Below, piece by piece: positions 16,680 through 26,117 of a stretch of 64,000 nt of DNA; within the stretch, counting starts at the first letter, position 1; each line of letters opens with the position of its first letter. This stretch comes from Halorubrum sp. JWXQ-INN 858 (GTDB lineage: Archaea; Halobacteriota; Halobacteria; Halobacteriales; Haloferacaceae), in contig NZ_WUAX01000005.1 in NCBI RefSeq assembly GCF_009806985.1, positions 333,373 through 397,372 of the forward strand, written 5' to 3'. The notes under the pieces are model-generated. The model was not told where the DNA came from, made no database searches, and saw only the letters and a program-made list of their open reading frames with translations. The translations under genes were made by a program, and so were the position numbers.

Positions 16680-17804
16680 ATGGATATCGAGGAGGGAGGC
16701 CTCACCGTCACCGTCCCGGAGTCCCGCGACGGGGCGAGCGAGGGCACCGGCGGCGGCGTCTTCTTCAACCCGACCCAGGAGCTGAACCGGGACGTCACCG
16801 TCGCGGTGTTGCGGGCGTACCGCGAGCGGGAGCCGCGCGCGGCGTCGTACCTCGACGCGATGGCGGCGTCGGGGGTCCGCGGGGTTCGCGCCGCCGCCGA
16901 GGGGTACGACGTGACGTGTGCCGACGTCGACGCCGACGCGGTCGCGCTCGCCGAACGGAACCTCGACGCCAACGATCTCCCGGGCGAGACGGTCCACCGC
17001 GACGTCAACGCCCTGTTGTACGAGAACGTCTTCGACGTCGTCGACCTCGACCCGTACGGGACGCCGATGCCCTTCGCCGACCCCGCGTTCGCGAACACGC
17101 GGAACCTCGTCTGCGTCACCGCCACCGACACCGCGCCGCTCTGTGGAGCCCACTTGAAAAGCGGGATCCGGAAGTACGGCGCGGTGCCGCGAAACACCGA
17201 CTTCCACCCCGAGATGGGGCTCCGGACCCTGATATCGGCGCTCGTCCGCACCGCCGCGCGCTACGACAAGGCCGCTCGACCGATCGTCTCGCACGTCTCG
17301 CGACACTACGCACGGACCTACCTCGAACTCGAGTCGGGCGCGCAGGTCGCCGACGACTGCATCGACGAGCTCGGTTACGTCGACGCCTGTGAGGACTGTC
17401 TCTGGCGGGCGGCGACGCACGGGCTCATCGCGGATCCCACCGAGACGTGTCCGGAGTGCGGCGGCGACCGGGTCCTCACCGCCGGCCCGATCTGGTTGGG
17501 TCCGGTCGCCGAGCCCGCGTTCGCTCGAGCGGTCCGCGACCACGTCACCGACGACATGGGGGAGGCGAAACGGGCCCGGAAGCTGCTCGACACCGTCGCC
17601 GACGAGCTCGACACGCCGACTCACTACGATCAACACCGCGTATATAAAGGATGGAGCGAGCCCGCGATCGGGATGGACGAGTTCATCGGGGCGCTCCGGG
17701 CGGCCGGCCACGAGGCGACCCGCGCCCACTACCGCGGGACCGCCGTGAAGACCACCGCGTCGATCCCCGAGATGCGCGAGGCGGTCGGCCTCGACGGGAC
17801 GTAA
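16680..17804 (+). CDS. trm1: tRNA (guanine26-N2)-dimethyltransferase Trm1
   Basis: A 374-residue SAM-dependent enzyme that makes N2,N2-dimethylguanosine at position 26 of tRNA. N-terminal [17 protein letters not shown]-binding [16 protein letters not shown], catalytic [11 protein letters not shown] (the D-P-F/Y-type motif), and [13 protein letters not shown] are all present. The C-terminal half has CEDC...CPEC, a zinc-binding pair, and [11 protein letters not shown]. Length and order match archaeal Trm1. CTTTTAGG at 16650-16657 lies about 25 bases before the ATG. Normal copy; nothing odd. Confidence 0.96.
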   Translation: MDIEEGGLTVTVPESRDGASEGTGGGVFFNPTQELNRDVTVAVLRAYREREPRAASYLDAMAASGVRGVRAAAEGYDVTCADVDADAVALAERNLDANDLPGETVHRDVNALLYENVFDVVDLDPYGTPMPFADPAFANTRNLVCVTATDTAPLCGAHLKSGIRKYGAVPRNTDFHPEMGLRTLISALVRTAARYDKAARPIVSHVSRHYARTYLELESGAQVADDCIDELGYVDACEDCLWRAATHGLIADPTETCPECGGDRVLTAGPIWLGPVAEPAFARAVRDHVTDDMGEAKRARKLLDTVADELDTPTHYDQHRVYKGWSEPAIGMDEFIGALRAAGHEATRAHYRGTAVKTTASIPEMREAVGLDGT

Positions 17805-17830
17805 CGAACCCGATCCCGGTCTATTTCGAC

Positions 17831-17890
17831 CGTTCCCGGTCGTTTCTGGTCGTTTCTGGTCGCTTCCGGTCGCTTCCGGTCGCTTTCCCC
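17831..17890. repeat. 10-bp tandem repeat, six units
   Basis: CGTTTCTGGT-type decamers run from 17831 to 17890: CGTTCCCGGT, CGTTTCTGGT twice, CGCTTCCGGT twice, then CGCTTTCCCC. The array lies in the trm1/YihY spacer, within 50 bases of the downstream start, so it may overlap promoter sequence. Confidence 0.92.
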
Positions 17891-17936
17891 CGATCCGACC
17901 CGATCCGTTTTGTATCGGTCGACCGAACCGTACGGC

Positions 17937-19268
17937 GTGACCCGCCACCCGACCTCCGCGATCGAGACGGCCCGGCTCGTCGTCGACGCCGCCTTGGACC
18001 AGCGCGTGACCTTCCTCGCGGCCAGCGTCGCCTACTACGCGTTCGTCTCGCTCATCCCCGCCATGCTGTTGCTCGTCGTCGTCGCCAGCAGCGTCTTCGG
18101 CGACGCGGTCGCGGCAGGGCTGCTCGCGGGGGCGGGCGGGTTCCTCACGCCCGCCGGCGAGGAGGCGATCGCCGTCGCCATCGCCTCCGCGGAGGGCCGG
18201 TCCGGCGCGACCGTCGTCGGACTGGTGGTCCTGCTCTGGTCGACGCTGAAAGTGTTCCGCGGGCTCGACACCGCCTTCCTGCAGGTGTACGGGGTCGAAG
18301 AGGAGGTGACGTTCCTCGAACAGCTGGCCGACGCCGCCTCCGTCGTCGTCGCGATCGGCGTCGGCATTACCGCCATGGTGGTGGTCGGGGCCCTCGTCGC
18401 CCTCGTCGACACGGTCCCCTTCGTCGGGATGGCGAGCGTTCTGTTCCTGCCGCTCCTGCTCTCGTTCGTCTTCCTCCCGATGTACTACCTGCTGCCGTAC
18501 CCCGAGGTGAGCGTCCGCGAGGCGCTTCCGGGCACCGTCTTCGCCGCAGTCGGTTGGACCGTCCTCCAGGCGGGGTTCCAGGTGTACGCCGCCGGGGCCG
18601 GACAGTACCAGGTGTACGGCGTCATCGGCGGGATCCTGCTGCTCGTGACGTGGCTGTACGTCGCCGCCATCGTGGTCGTGCTCGGGGCCGTGATCAACGT
18701 CGTGCTCGCGGGGGGTCGCCGGCCGGGCTTCCCGGACGACCCGCTCTCGGGGCCGCGCTCGACGCTCGACGAGTCACCGACCCGACGTGACGCGGCGGAC
18801 CGGCAGCTACAACACGGACGCGAACGACGAGTCGATATGAACGGAGAGTCGGACCACGGGGCCGACGAGGGCGACGACGAACGCCCCCGGGGAGCCCCGG
18901 ACGTCGCCGCCTTGGAGGAAGAGATCGACCGGCTTCGCGCCGAGTTCGACGCGTTCGAGGACGACGTCCAGCGCCGCACCGTCGACAAGCCCGCGCTCGA
19001 GTCCGAGCTGAAGTCGTACGTTCGGTCCCGAATGCGCCGCGGTCACGCGCGCGGTTGGGGCCCGTACCTCGTGTTGCTGTACGGGACCGTCCTGACGCTC
19101 GGCGCGTTCACGTTCCTCGACGGGATCTACGCCATCGCCGCGATGATCGTGCTCGGGCTGTCGACGCTCGGGCTGTACACCCTCTTTATCATCGTCGGGA
19201 TCGGGCTCAATCTGCTGGAGACGCCCGGAAAAGCGCTCGACTACGCGCGCGACCGCGGCGGCGACTGA
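17937..19268 (+). CDS. YihY/UPF0761 membrane protein fused to a coiled-coil two-TM domain
   Basis: A 443-residue protein. Residues 1 to about 275 are a YihY/UPF0761 (BrkB-like) inner-membrane domain with six helices; family cues are FLAASVAYYAFVSLIPAMLLL, FRGLDTAFLQVYG and the LPYPEVSVREALPGTVFAAVGW block. A polar linker (about 276-300) leads to a second part of about 140 residues: acidic start, a predicted coiled coil (ALEEEIDRLRAEFDAFEDDVQ), then two membrane helices (GPYLVLLYGTVLTLGAF and AMIVLGLSTLGLYTLF). The second part begins with an in-frame ATG (18837) and looks like a separate haloarchaeal protein joined by loss of a stop codon. Start GTG 17937; TTG 17910 is the alternative. Confidence 0.88.
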   Translation: MTRHPTSAIETARLVVDAALDQRVTFLAASVAYYAFVSLIPAMLLLVVVASSVFGDAVAAGLLAGAGGFLTPAGEEAIAVAIASAEGRSGATVVGLVVLLWSTLKVFRGLDTAFLQVYGVEEEVTFLEQLADAASVVVAIGVGITAMVVVGALVALVDTVPFVGMASVLFLPLLLSFVFLPMYYLLPYPEVSVREALPGTVFAAVGWTVLQAGFQVYAAGAGQYQVYGVIGGILLLVTWLYVAAIVVVLGAVINVVLAGGRRPGFPDDPLSGPRSTLDESPTRRDAADRQLQHGRERRVDMNGESDHGADEGDDERPRGAPDVAALEEEIDRLRAEFDAFEDDVQRRTVDKPALESELKSYVRSRMRRGHARGWGPYLVLLYGTVLTLGAFTFLDGIYAIAAMIVLGLSTLGLYTLFIIVGIGLNLLETPGKALDYARDRGGD

Positions 19269-19390
19269 GCCGGCTCGCGCTCGACGAACGCTGTTCGCTT
19301 CGACGGTGCGGTTGCTGTTCGCTTCGACGACGTGACCGCCGTTCGCTCGATTCGCCGATAAAAAACGCCGCCGGTGGTCGGTGGCTCCGG

Positions 19391-20758
19391 TTAGAACGTC
19401 TCGAGGTAGCGGTCCTCCTCCCACGCCGACACCTGGGTGAGGTACTCGCTGAACTCCTGGCTCTTCGCCTCGGCGAACTTCTCGGAGACGTGCGGGCCGA
19501 GCGCGTCGGAGACGACCTCGTCGGCCTCGAGCGCCTCGACGGCCGCCCCGAGGTTCGGCGGGAGCGTGTCGATGCCGTACTCCTCGCGTTTGGCGTCGTC
19601 GAACTCGTAGATGTCCTCGCGGACCGGGTCGCCCGGGTCGGCGTCCGTCTCGATGCCGTGGAGGCCGGCGGCGATGATCGACGCCAGTCCGAGGTAGGGG
19701 TTACACGACGGGTCGGGGCTGCGGACCTCGAAGCGCGCGGAGACGCCCGCGGCGTCCGGGACGCGGACGAGCGCCGAGCGGTTCGTGTCGGACCACGCGA
19801 CGTAGATCGGGGCCTCGTAGCCGGGAACCAGCCGCTTGTAGGAGTTCACGGTGGGGTTCGTAATCGCGGTGAACGCCTGCGCGTGGTTGAGGATGCCGCC
19901 CATGAACTGGTAGGCGACCTCGCTCAGGTTGAACTCGTCGCCGTCGTCGGCGAACGCGTTGCCGTCGTCGTCGAACAGCGAGATGTGGCTGTGCATCCCC
20001 GAGCCGTTGATCTCGGCGATCGGCTTGGGCATGAACGTCGCGTGCAGGTCGTGCTGGCTCGCGACCGCACGGACGACGGCGCGGAACGTCGCGATGTTGT
20101 CGGCGGCGGTGAGCGCGTCGTCGTACTTGAAGTTGATCTCGTGTTGCCCCTCGGCGACCTCGTGGTGGGAGGCCTCGATCTCGAAGCCCATGTCCTCGAG
20201 CGTGAAGATGATCTCCTTGCGCACGTCGGACGCGAGGTCCTTGGGGGCCAGATCGAAGTAGCCGCCGTTGTCGTGGGGGATCGTCGTCGCGTTCCCCTCG
20301 TCGTCGGTCTCGAAGAGGAAGAACTCCGGCTCCGGGCCGATGGAGACGGAGTACCCCATGTCGTCGGCCCTTGCGAGCACGCGTTTCAGCACCTGGCGCG
20401 GGCCGCCCTCGAACGGCTCGCCGTCGGTCGTGACGATGTCACAGATGAGGCGGGCCGCGGCCGATCCGTCCTCCCCGCTGCGCCACGGGAGCACCGCGAA
20501 CGTGTCCGGGTCGGGGATGAGCCGCATGTCGGACTCCTGAATGCGTACGAACCCCTCGATGGAGGACCCGTCGAAGTAGATCCCCTCGGTGAACGCCTTC
20601 TCCGCCTGGTGTGCCGGGACGGAAACGTTCTTTACGACGCCGAGAATGTCGGTAAACTGTAGTCTGAGGAAGTCGACGTTCTGCTCGTCCATCTCGTCGA
20701 GAACCGCCTGCTCTTTCGCGCTGAGCCCGCCGTCCGCCTTTGTGTTTTCGTCCGTCAT
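19391..20758 (-). CDS. glnA: Glutamine synthetase, type I
   Basis: A 455-residue dodecameric glutamine synthetase that condenses ammonia and glutamate with ATP, the main nitrogen entry point. Typical blocks: [80 protein letters not shown] and [16 protein letters not shown]. The region before the C-terminus reads [16 protein letters not shown], without the NLYDLP adenylylation motif, so it belongs to the non-adenylylated GSI-alpha class. TATAAAG at 20789-20795 (minus-strand CTTTATA) is its promoter; the divergent Lrp regulator lies next to it and probably senses the product, as in other haloarchaea. Confidence 0.97.
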   Translation of the reverse strand: MTDENTKADGGLSAKEQAVLDEMDEQNVDFLRLQFTDILGVVKNVSVPAHQAEKAFTEGIYFDGSSIEGFVRIQESDMRLIPDPDTFAVLPWRSGEDGSAAARLICDIVTTDGEPFEGGPRQVLKRVLARADDMGYSVSIGPEPEFFLFETDDEGNATTIPHDNGGYFDLAPKDLASDVRKEIIFTLEDMGFEIEASHHEVAEGQHEINFKYDDALTAADNIATFRAVVRAVASQHDLHATFMPKPIAEINGSGMHSHISLFDDDGNAFADDGDEFNLSEVAYQFMGGILNHAQAFTAITNPTVNSYKRLVPGYEAPIYVAWSDTNRSALVRVPDAAGVSARFEVRSPDPSCNPYLGLASIIAAGLHGIETDADPGDPVREDIYEFDDAKREEYGIDTLPPNLGAAVEALEADEVVSDALGPHVSEKFAEAKSQEFSEYLTQVSAWEEDRYLETF

Positions 20759-20788
20759 GTTCTGGACGTTTAGTTCGTTATCTCCCAG

Positions 20789-20795
20789 TATAAAG
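20789..20795 (-). promoter_or_regulatory. glnA TATA box
   Basis: The minus-strand heptamer CTTTATA lies 31-37 bases upstream of the glnA ATG. The preceding purine-rich AAGG fits a TFB-recognition element. The glnA/lrp spacer is only about 126 bases, so both promoters lie within Lrp reach. Confidence 0.7.
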
Positions 20796-20884
20796 GCCTT
20801 GTCGCTTGGTGCATGAACCGCCGGTCTCCGACGAGTAGTGGACGTTCGTAAAATTCTAAACCCCCCATGACGTGTGTTGGTGTA

Positions 20885-21343
20885 ATGACGTACGAAAACC
20901 TCGACGCCAAACTCGTGAACTCGTTACTCGGCAACGGTCGCGCGAGCCTCCGAAGCCTCGGCGAGGAGCTGGACGTCTCCGTGACGACGGTCTCCAACCA
21001 CCTGCGCGACCTGGAGGACGAGGACGTGGTTCGGGGATACACACCCATCGTCGATTACGACAAGCTCGGCTACGACGTGACGGCGATCCTGCAGCTGAAA
21101 GTCGAAGGGAGCGCGCTCCCGGACGTGACCGAGAAGCTCCGACAGGAGAAACAGATGGTGAGCGTCTACGAAGTCACCGGCGACTACGACGTCATCGCGA
21201 TCGGGAAGTTCACCGACACCGACGGCATGAACGACCAGATCAAGGCGTTGCTCACCGACGAGGACATCCGCGAGTCGAACACGAGCGTCGTGTTGAACGC
21301 GGTCACCGAGAACGAGCAGTTCGATCTCGACGTTCACGAGTAG
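20885..21343 (+). CDS. lrp: Lrp/AsnC family transcriptional regulator
   Basis: A 152-residue Lrp/AsnC regulator. The N-terminal helix-turn-helix is [33 protein letters not shown]; the C-terminal RAM (ACT-like) domain starts at [13 protein letters not shown] and includes [22 protein letters not shown], where amino-acid effectors bind at the dimer interface. It is divergent from glnA across 126 bases, the conserved haloarchaeal arrangement, so it likely controls glutamine synthetase and itself. The ATG at 20885 is chosen because the AT-rich TAAAATTCTAAA (20849-20860) is 25-36 bases before it; an ATG at 20867 would add six residues. Confidence 0.93.
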   Translation: MTYENLDAKLVNSLLGNGRASLRSLGEELDVSVTTVSNHLRDLEDEDVVRGYTPIVDYDKLGYDVTAILQLKVEGSALPDVTEKLRQEKQMVSVYEVTGDYDVIAIGKFTDTDGMNDQIKALLTDEDIRESNTSVVLNAVTENEQFDLDVHE

Positions 21344-21497
21344 CTCGACGTTCAGGAGCGGCCCGGCGGAGCGCGACGACGCCCCGACCCAGGCACAACG
21401 AGGCGCGGGCCGAGACACGACGAGGCTCGGACCGAGGCGTGACGGCCGCTCGCGCGGGAACGAACCCTTTTAGTTCGACCCGGCGGTACCGCTCCGT

Positions 21498-21692
21498 ATG
21501 GCTATCAAACCGAAGTACATCAAACAGCTCGGGAACGTGCTCCTCGAGCGCTACCCCGACTCCTTCAACACGGAGTTCGAGACGAACAAGGAGAGCGTCA
21601 CGGCCCTGACGACCGTCGAGTCGAAGGGCGTCCGCAACCGCATCGCCGGCTACATCACCGCCAAGAAGTCGCAGGCTCTGCAGGCCGCGTAA
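21498..21692 (+). CDS. rps17e: 30S ribosomal protein S17e
   Basis: The complete 64-residue S17e, a small-subunit protein found in archaea and eukaryotes. MAIKPKYIKQLGNVLLERYPDSF and the VESKGVRNRIAGYITAK segment are diagnostic. CTTTTAG at 21467-21473 lies 25-31 bases before the ATG, fitting a leaderless mRNA. Normal length. Confidence 0.98.
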   Translation: MAIKPKYIKQLGNVLLERYPDSFNTEFETNKESVTALTTVESKGVRNRIAGYITAKKSQALQAA

Positions 21693-21812
21693 GCCGTTTT
21701 CAGTCGACCGCTCTCGCTTCGTTCCCCGCGCGCGTCGTCCCGTGACCTTGGGGTATCGATCCGTCGCCTGCGCCCGGACGTTTATCCCCGAAGCCGCGGC
21801 CATCCCGTCTCG

Positions 21813-23048
21813 ATGGACGCCCTGGTCCGGCCCGTGTTCGACCCGACGTTTGCCGCGCTCGCGCTCGCCTTCCTCTGTGGCGGCGCGGCGCTCGGCACGG
21901 TGAGCGGGCTCGTTCCGGGGCTTCACGCGAACAACTTCGCGCTGTTGCTCGCGGGGGTTGCGCCGTCGATCCCGGCCGACCCGCTCCTCGTGGGCGTCGC
22001 GATGCTCGCCGCGGGGGTCGTCCACTCGTTCCTCGACATCGTCCCGGCACTGGCGCTCGGCGTCCCCGACGCGGCGACCGCGATCGCGGCGCTGCCGGGG
22101 CATCGACTCGTCGTCGCGGGTCGGGGACGCGAGGCGCTTCGGCTCTCCGCGGTCGGCTCGGGGCTGGCCGTCGCGCTCGCCGTCCCGCTCGCGCTTCCGA
22201 TCACGTGGCTCATGGTTCGCGGCTATCCGACGGTCCGCGCGCACCTCCCGTGGCTCCTGGCCGGCGTCGTCGCGTTCCTCGTCCTCACCGAGTCCTCGAA
22301 ACGGGCGGCGGTCGGCGGCTTCCTCGCGTTCCTCGCGAGCGCCGTCCTCGGGGCCGCCACGCTCGACGTCGACCCGTCGGCCCCGCTCGACGCGGGCGGC
22401 GTCCTCGCCCCGCTTTTCACCGGGCTGTTCGGCGCGCCCGTCCTCGTCGACGCGCTGGGCGGCGACGGGGTCCCGCCGCAGGCCGACGCCCGGATCACGA
22501 TGGGGAAACGCGATCTCGGCGTCACCGCGACGGCCGGGTCGCTCGCGGGGGCCGTGGTGGGGTACATCCCGGGCGTCTCCGCCGCGATCGCCGCGGTCGC
22601 CGCCCTGCCCGCGGTGCCGCGGCGCGAGGCGGACCGCGGGTTCGTCGTCGCCACGAGCGGTGCCAACACCGCGAATACCGTGTTCGCGCTGTTCGCGCTC
22701 GCCGCGCTCGGGACGCCGCGGACCGGCGTGACCGTCGCCGTCGATCGTGCCGGGGTCCCGCTCGCGCTCCCGGTCCTGCTCGTCGCGGTGGCGATCGCCG
22801 CGGTCTGTGGGTTCTCGCTCGTGGTCCTGCTCGGCGACGCGTACCTGCGCGTCGTCGGAAACGCCGACTACACGGTCGTCTCCGTGGGCGTGCTGTCCCT
22901 GCTCGCGGGGCTGTCGTTCGCGTTCGCGGGCGCGTTCGGCGTCGGCGTCTTCGCGGTCTCGGCGGCGCTCGGCCTCGTCCCGCCGCGGCTGGGGGCACGA
23001 CGAGTCCACCTGATGGGGGTGCTGATCGGACCCTTGATGCTCGGCTGA
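21813..23048 (+). CDS. TctA-like permease (DUF112)
   Basis: A 411-residue integral membrane protein with about 10-12 helices, resembling the large membrane subunit of tripartite tricarboxylate transporters (TctA/DUF112). Cues: the N-terminal GTVSGLVPGLHANNFALLLAG, matching the G-x-x-x-G-x-x-P-G loop of TctA, and the repeat-half VVGYIPGVSAAIAAVAALP with the same PG turn, followed by ATSGANTANTVFALFALAALG. No TctB or periplasmic TctC partner is encoded next to it; haloarchaeal members often stand alone, so the substrate and energy coupling remain open. Confidence 0.85.
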   Translation: MDALVRPVFDPTFAALALAFLCGGAALGTVSGLVPGLHANNFALLLAGVAPSIPADPLLVGVAMLAAGVVHSFLDIVPALALGVPDAATAIAALPGHRLVVAGRGREALRLSAVGSGLAVALAVPLALPITWLMVRGYPTVRAHLPWLLAGVVAFLVLTESSKRAAVGGFLAFLASAVLGAATLDVDPSAPLDAGGVLAPLFTGLFGAPVLVDALGGDGVPPQADARITMGKRDLGVTATAGSLAGAVVGYIPGVSAAIAAVAALPAVPRREADRGFVVATSGANTANTVFALFALAALGTPRTGVTVAVDRAGVPLALPVLLVAVAIAAVCGFSLVVLLGDAYLRVVGNADYTVVSVGVLSLLAGLSFAFAGAFGVGVFAVSAALGLVPPRLGARRVHLMGVLIGPLMLG

Positions 23049-23069
23049 CGGCCGGCGGGCGTCGACGTC

Positions 23070-23150
23070 GGATCGGTCGCGTGTGTCGACGTCCGCCGAT
23101 CGATCGTGGCGACGGCGGACCGGTCGCGGGTGTCGACATCCGACCGATCG
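23070..23150. repeat. Imperfect 33-34-bp direct repeat, two copies
   Basis: Copies at 23070-23102 and 23117-23150 share GGTCGCGxGTGTCGACxTCC and flanking bases. They fill the spacer between the TctA-like permease and the zinc micro-protein. Confidence 0.75.
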
Positions 23151-23225
23151 CTCGCGCCGATGCCCGGTTCTGCGGGACGGGTGCAAAGAACAACGGTTAA
23201 AAGTCGCGCGACGGTGTGTTGAGGT

Positions 23226-23405
23226 ATGAGCGAGAGTGAAACCCGAGGCGCGCGGAAGTGCGTCTCCTGCGGCATTCAGGTGTCCGGCATGAACGCCGCG
23301 ACGTTCGCCTGCCCGGACTGCGGGACGACCATCCACCGGTGCGCGAAGTGCCGGAAACAGAGCAACCTCTACGACTGCCCCGACTGCGGGTTCCGAGGGC
23401 CCTGA
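23226..23405 (+). CDS. Zinc-finger micro-protein, HVO_2753 type
   Basis: A 59-residue protein with four C-x-x-C knuckles (CVSCG, CPDCG, CAKCR, CPDCG), enough for two zinc sites. It ends ...CPDCGFRGP, as in the conserved haloarchaeal micro-protein HVO_2753, for which a role in swarming and biofilm formation has been reported. It is followed one base later by aEF-1B, so it may also act near the ribosome. The ATG at 23226 follows GGTTAAAAG (about 23194-23202), a good TATA at the right distance. Confidence 0.92.
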   Translation: MSESETRGARKCVSCGIQVSGMNAATFACPDCGTTIHRCAKCRKQSNLYDCPDCGFRGP

Positions 23406-23406
23406 G

Positions 23407-23673
23407 ATGGGTGACGTCGCCGCCATCATCAAGGTGATGCCGAACAGTCCCGACGTCGACCTCGACGCGCTCCAGGACCGACTCGAGGAGTCGCTCCCGC
23501 AGGGCGCGAAGATCCGCGGCTTCGAGCGCGACGACGTCGCGTTCGGGCTCGTCGCGCTGCTCCCGACCGTCATCGTCCCCGACGGTGCCGGCGGCACCGA
23601 GGCCGTCGAGGAGGCGTTCGAGGGCGTCGAAGGCGTCGAGTCCGTCGCCGTCGAGAACGTCGGCCGTCTGTAA
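23407..23673 (+). CDS. ef1b: Elongation factor 1-beta (aEF-1B)
   Basis: The 88-residue archaeal guanine-nucleotide exchange factor for EF-1-alpha (aEF1A), recycling GDP to GTP during translation. [20 protein letters not shown], the [22 protein letters not shown] segment and the [11 protein letters not shown] end are typical. It starts two bases after the zinc micro-protein stop, a conserved pairing in haloarchaea, and shares its promoter. Confidence 0.96.
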   Translation: MGDVAAIIKVMPNSPDVDLDALQDRLEESLPQGAKIRGFERDDVAFGLVALLPTVIVPDGAGGTEAVEEAFEGVEGVESVAVENVGRL

Positions 23674-23834
23674 CCCGGGCCCGCACCGTTTCTCCGGCCC
23701 GTCTCGGTTCTCCAGCACGCTCCGTCCAGGAGCGGCGTCGCTGCCCCGTCATCTTCATCACACCCGCCATCTCCATCGCCCCCAGCCCCTCCGACGTCGC
23801 GCACGTTTTTATCGCCCCTTCGTGAACGTCGGGC

Positions 23835-24626
23835 ATGGATCTCGCACGGCGACTTCACGCGGGCGAGCGACCGGTCGGCGGCTGGTGTTCGGTGCCGTCT
23901 CCGACCGTCGCCGAAGCGCTGTCGACGGCGGCGTTCGATTTCGTCACCGTCGACACCGAGCACGCGCCGACGACGACCGAGTCGGTCGAGAACATGGTGC
24001 GGGCCGTCGATGCGGCCCCCGGTGACACCGAGACGGTCGTCAGGGTCGCCGAGAACGATCCGGTCCGTATCAAGCGGGTCCTCGACGCGGGGCCAGCGGG
24101 GTTGATGGCCCCGCAGGTGAACTCGGCCGCCGAGGCCGCGGCGCTCGTGGAGGCGTGTCGCTACCCGCCACAGGTCGATGGCGACGGGGAGTCCGCCGGG
24201 ACCGGTCGGCGAGGGGTCGCCGCCAGCCGGGCGTCCGATTACGGTCGGCGGCTCGACGAGTACGTCCGCCACGACTCGTTTTCGATCGCCGTCATCGCGC
24301 AGATAGAGACGGAGCGGGCGGTCGCGGCGGCGGGCGAGATCGCGGCCGTCGACGGGATCGACGCGCTGTTCGTCGGGCCCGCGGACCTCTCGGCGTCCAT
24401 GGGTCGGTTCCGCGCGTTCGACGACCCGGCCGTCCGGGAGGCGATCGACGCGACGGTCGCGGCCGGCGACGAAGCCGGGGTCCCCGTCGGGACGCTGGCG
24501 ACGAGCGAGGCGCGGATCGACGCGTGGCTCGAGGCGGGGTTCGACTTCCTGATCGTCGGGACCGACGTCGGCTTCCTCTCGACCGGGGCGGACCGCGCGA
24601 TCGAACGGTATCACGACCGTCGCTAA
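23835..24626 (+). CDS. HpcH/HpaI aldolase family protein
   Basis: A 263-residue class II (metal-dependent) aldolase of the HpcH/HpaI family, cleaving or forming 2-keto-3-deoxy-type acids with pyruvate. GGWCSVPSPTVAEALS, FVTVDTEHAPTT (the T/D-x-E-H-A/G block), AGLMAPQVNSAAEAAALVEACRYPP, VIAQIETERAV (metal-ligand Glu) and LFVGPADLSASMG (metal-ligand Asp) follow the family order. A short Gly/Asp insertion (about 118-128) replaces part of the loop after RYPP. TTTTTATCG near 23808 is a TATA box about 25 bases upstream. The physiological substrate is unknown. Confidence 0.93.
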   Translation: MDLARRLHAGERPVGGWCSVPSPTVAEALSTAAFDFVTVDTEHAPTTTESVENMVRAVDAAPGDTETVVRVAENDPVRIKRVLDAGPAGLMAPQVNSAAEAAALVEACRYPPQVDGDGESAGTGRRGVAASRASDYGRRLDEYVRHDSFSIAVIAQIETERAVAAAGEIAAVDGIDALFVGPADLSASMGRFRAFDDPAVREAIDATVAAGDEAGVPVGTLATSEARIDAWLEAGFDFLIVGTDVGFLSTGADRAIERYHDRR

Positions 24627-24698
24627 CCGTCGGAGTCGTCCGACACCGGGGTGTGATCGGTTCTCGCTCCGTTGGGATCAGTCCTCGCTCCGCCGGTA

Positions 24699-26117
24699 TC
24701 AGTCGTCCGCCTGATCGGGCGCGGCGTCGTGTGCGTGGTCGTGGTCGCTGTGGTCGTGGTCGTGGTCGCCGTGATCGTCGCCGTCGCCGTCGTTGTTCGT
24801 GTGGCCGACGATCTCGGCGCCCTCGCCGTCGATCATGTCCATGTTCTTGAGGTTGTCACGCTCCTCGAAGTCGGCGACGGCCTCCATCACGTCCGTCTGG
24901 GTGATCGTCATCCGGTCCTCCGTGAGCGCGCCGAGGACGGCCTCCCGAAGGACCATCCGGAGGTCAGAGCCCGTGAGCCCGGCGGTCCGGTCGGCGACCT
25001 CCTCGGGGTCGAAGTCGGCGATCTGCATCCGTCTGGTGACGATCCGGAGGATGTCGGCGCGCATGTCCCGGTCCGGCTTCGGGAAGTTGACGATCTCGTC
25101 GAACCGCCGCCAGGCGGCCGCGTCGAGCTGGTCCGGGTGGTTGGTCGCGCCGATGAGCAGCACCTCGTCGCGGACGAGCGACACCTCGTCGATCGACTTG
25201 AGCAGGGTGTTGACCGCGCGCTTCAACGCGGCGTGTTCGTCGGAGCGGCGCGTCTTCGCCACGGAGTCGAACTCGTCGATGAAGAGGATACACGGGGAGA
25301 GCCGTTTTGCGACCTCGAACGTCTTCTCGACGTTCTTGGCCGTCTCGCCGAGGTACTGGCTGGTGATCATCGACAGCTTCACCTCGACGAACGGGAGGCC
25401 GAGCTCGTGGGCGAGCCCTCGCGATATCGTGGTCTTCCCGGTGCCCGGCGGCCCGACGAACAGCAGCTTGCCGATCTCGCGGAGGCCGATCCGCGCGAGG
25501 TACTCGCGGTGTTCGATCGCCTTGACGATCTTCTGGATCTCCTCCTCCTGGTCGCCGGTGAGCACGAGGTCCTGAAGGGTGGTCTCGATCTCCTCGGGCG
25601 CGCGAACGTTGACGAGGTCGAGCATCTCGCCGTCCTCGTCCTCGTCGAAGTACTCCTCGAGGAGCGCGTCGATCCACACCCTGTCGGCGTGGATCGGCCG
25701 CGTCCCGTCGCGCGCCTCCTCGTGGGAGACCGGCGCGTCGAGCCCCTCGGCGCTCTCGAGCGCGGCGACGATCGTCGGGTTCGACGCGAGCCGCTCGTCG
25801 TCCGCGCGGTCGTGGAGCCACTCCAGCGCCATCCCCGGCTGGGTGAGTGTGATCTCGCCGGAGAAGTCGGTCCGCTGGGTGAACAGCAGGTCCGAGACCG
25901 CCTCCCAGGGGCGTTCGACGCCCGTCGCCGTGCGGGTCACGCCGTCGGTCGCTTTCAGCGGGCGCTCGACGCCGCCCGGGGCGTCGCCGCCGGCAGTATC
26001 CGACCAGAACACCTGCCGAAACCGTGGCGGCAGGTCGTTCTCGTCGAGGTCGCGGTTCTCGGAGTATAGGTGGGCGGTCAGCACGAACTCGACCACGTCG
26101 AGCGCCGGGTCACTCAT
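24699..26117 (-). CDS. AAA ATPase with His/Asp-rich C-terminal tail
   Basis: A 472-residue single-ring AAA ATPase. An N-terminal domain of about 180 residues is of unknown type (contains FVLTAHLYSENRDL). The AAA module has Walker A GPPGTGKT at 222-229, Walker B CILFIDEFD at 276-284, sensor-1 LLIGATNHPDQ and an arginine-finger-type RRFDEIVNF. The last 35 residues (about 438-472) form a tail with many His and Asp (DHGDHDHDHSDHDHAHD), a likely metal-binding or salt-adapted disordered segment. It is not FtsH (no protease motif) and not PAN (no coiled coil; PAN is at 39 kb). It may remodel a protein partner; the haloarchaeal family is widespread but uncharacterised. Confidence 0.88.
   Translation of the reverse strand: MSDPALDVVEFVLTAHLYSENRDLDENDLPPRFRQVFWSDTAGGDAPGGVERPLKATDGVTRTATGVERPWEAVSDLLFTQRTDFSGEITLTQPGMALEWLHDRADDERLASNPTIVAALESAEGLDAPVSHEEARDGTRPIHADRVWIDALLEEYFDEDEDGEMLDLVNVRAPEEIETTLQDLVLTGDQEEEIQKIVKAIEHREYLARIGLREIGKLLFVGPPGTGKTTISRGLAHELGLPFVEVKLSMITSQYLGETAKNVEKTFEVAKRLSPCILFIDEFDSVAKTRRSDEHAALKRAVNTLLKSIDEVSLVRDEVLLIGATNHPDQLDAAAWRRFDEIVNFPKPDRDMRADILRIVTRRMQIADFDPEEVADRTAGLTGSDLRMVLREAVLGALTEDRMTITQTDVMEAVADFEERDNLKNMDMIDGEGAEIVGHTNNDGDGDDHGDHDHDHSDHDHAHDAAPDQADD

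Noticed and set aside
21303..24614. A 1,103-codon open frame on the minus strand
   Set aside because: It runs opposite rps17e, the TctA-like permease, aEF-1B and the aldolase. Its product is Arg/Asp/Gly-rich with no domain, a usual artefact of 70% GC DNA.
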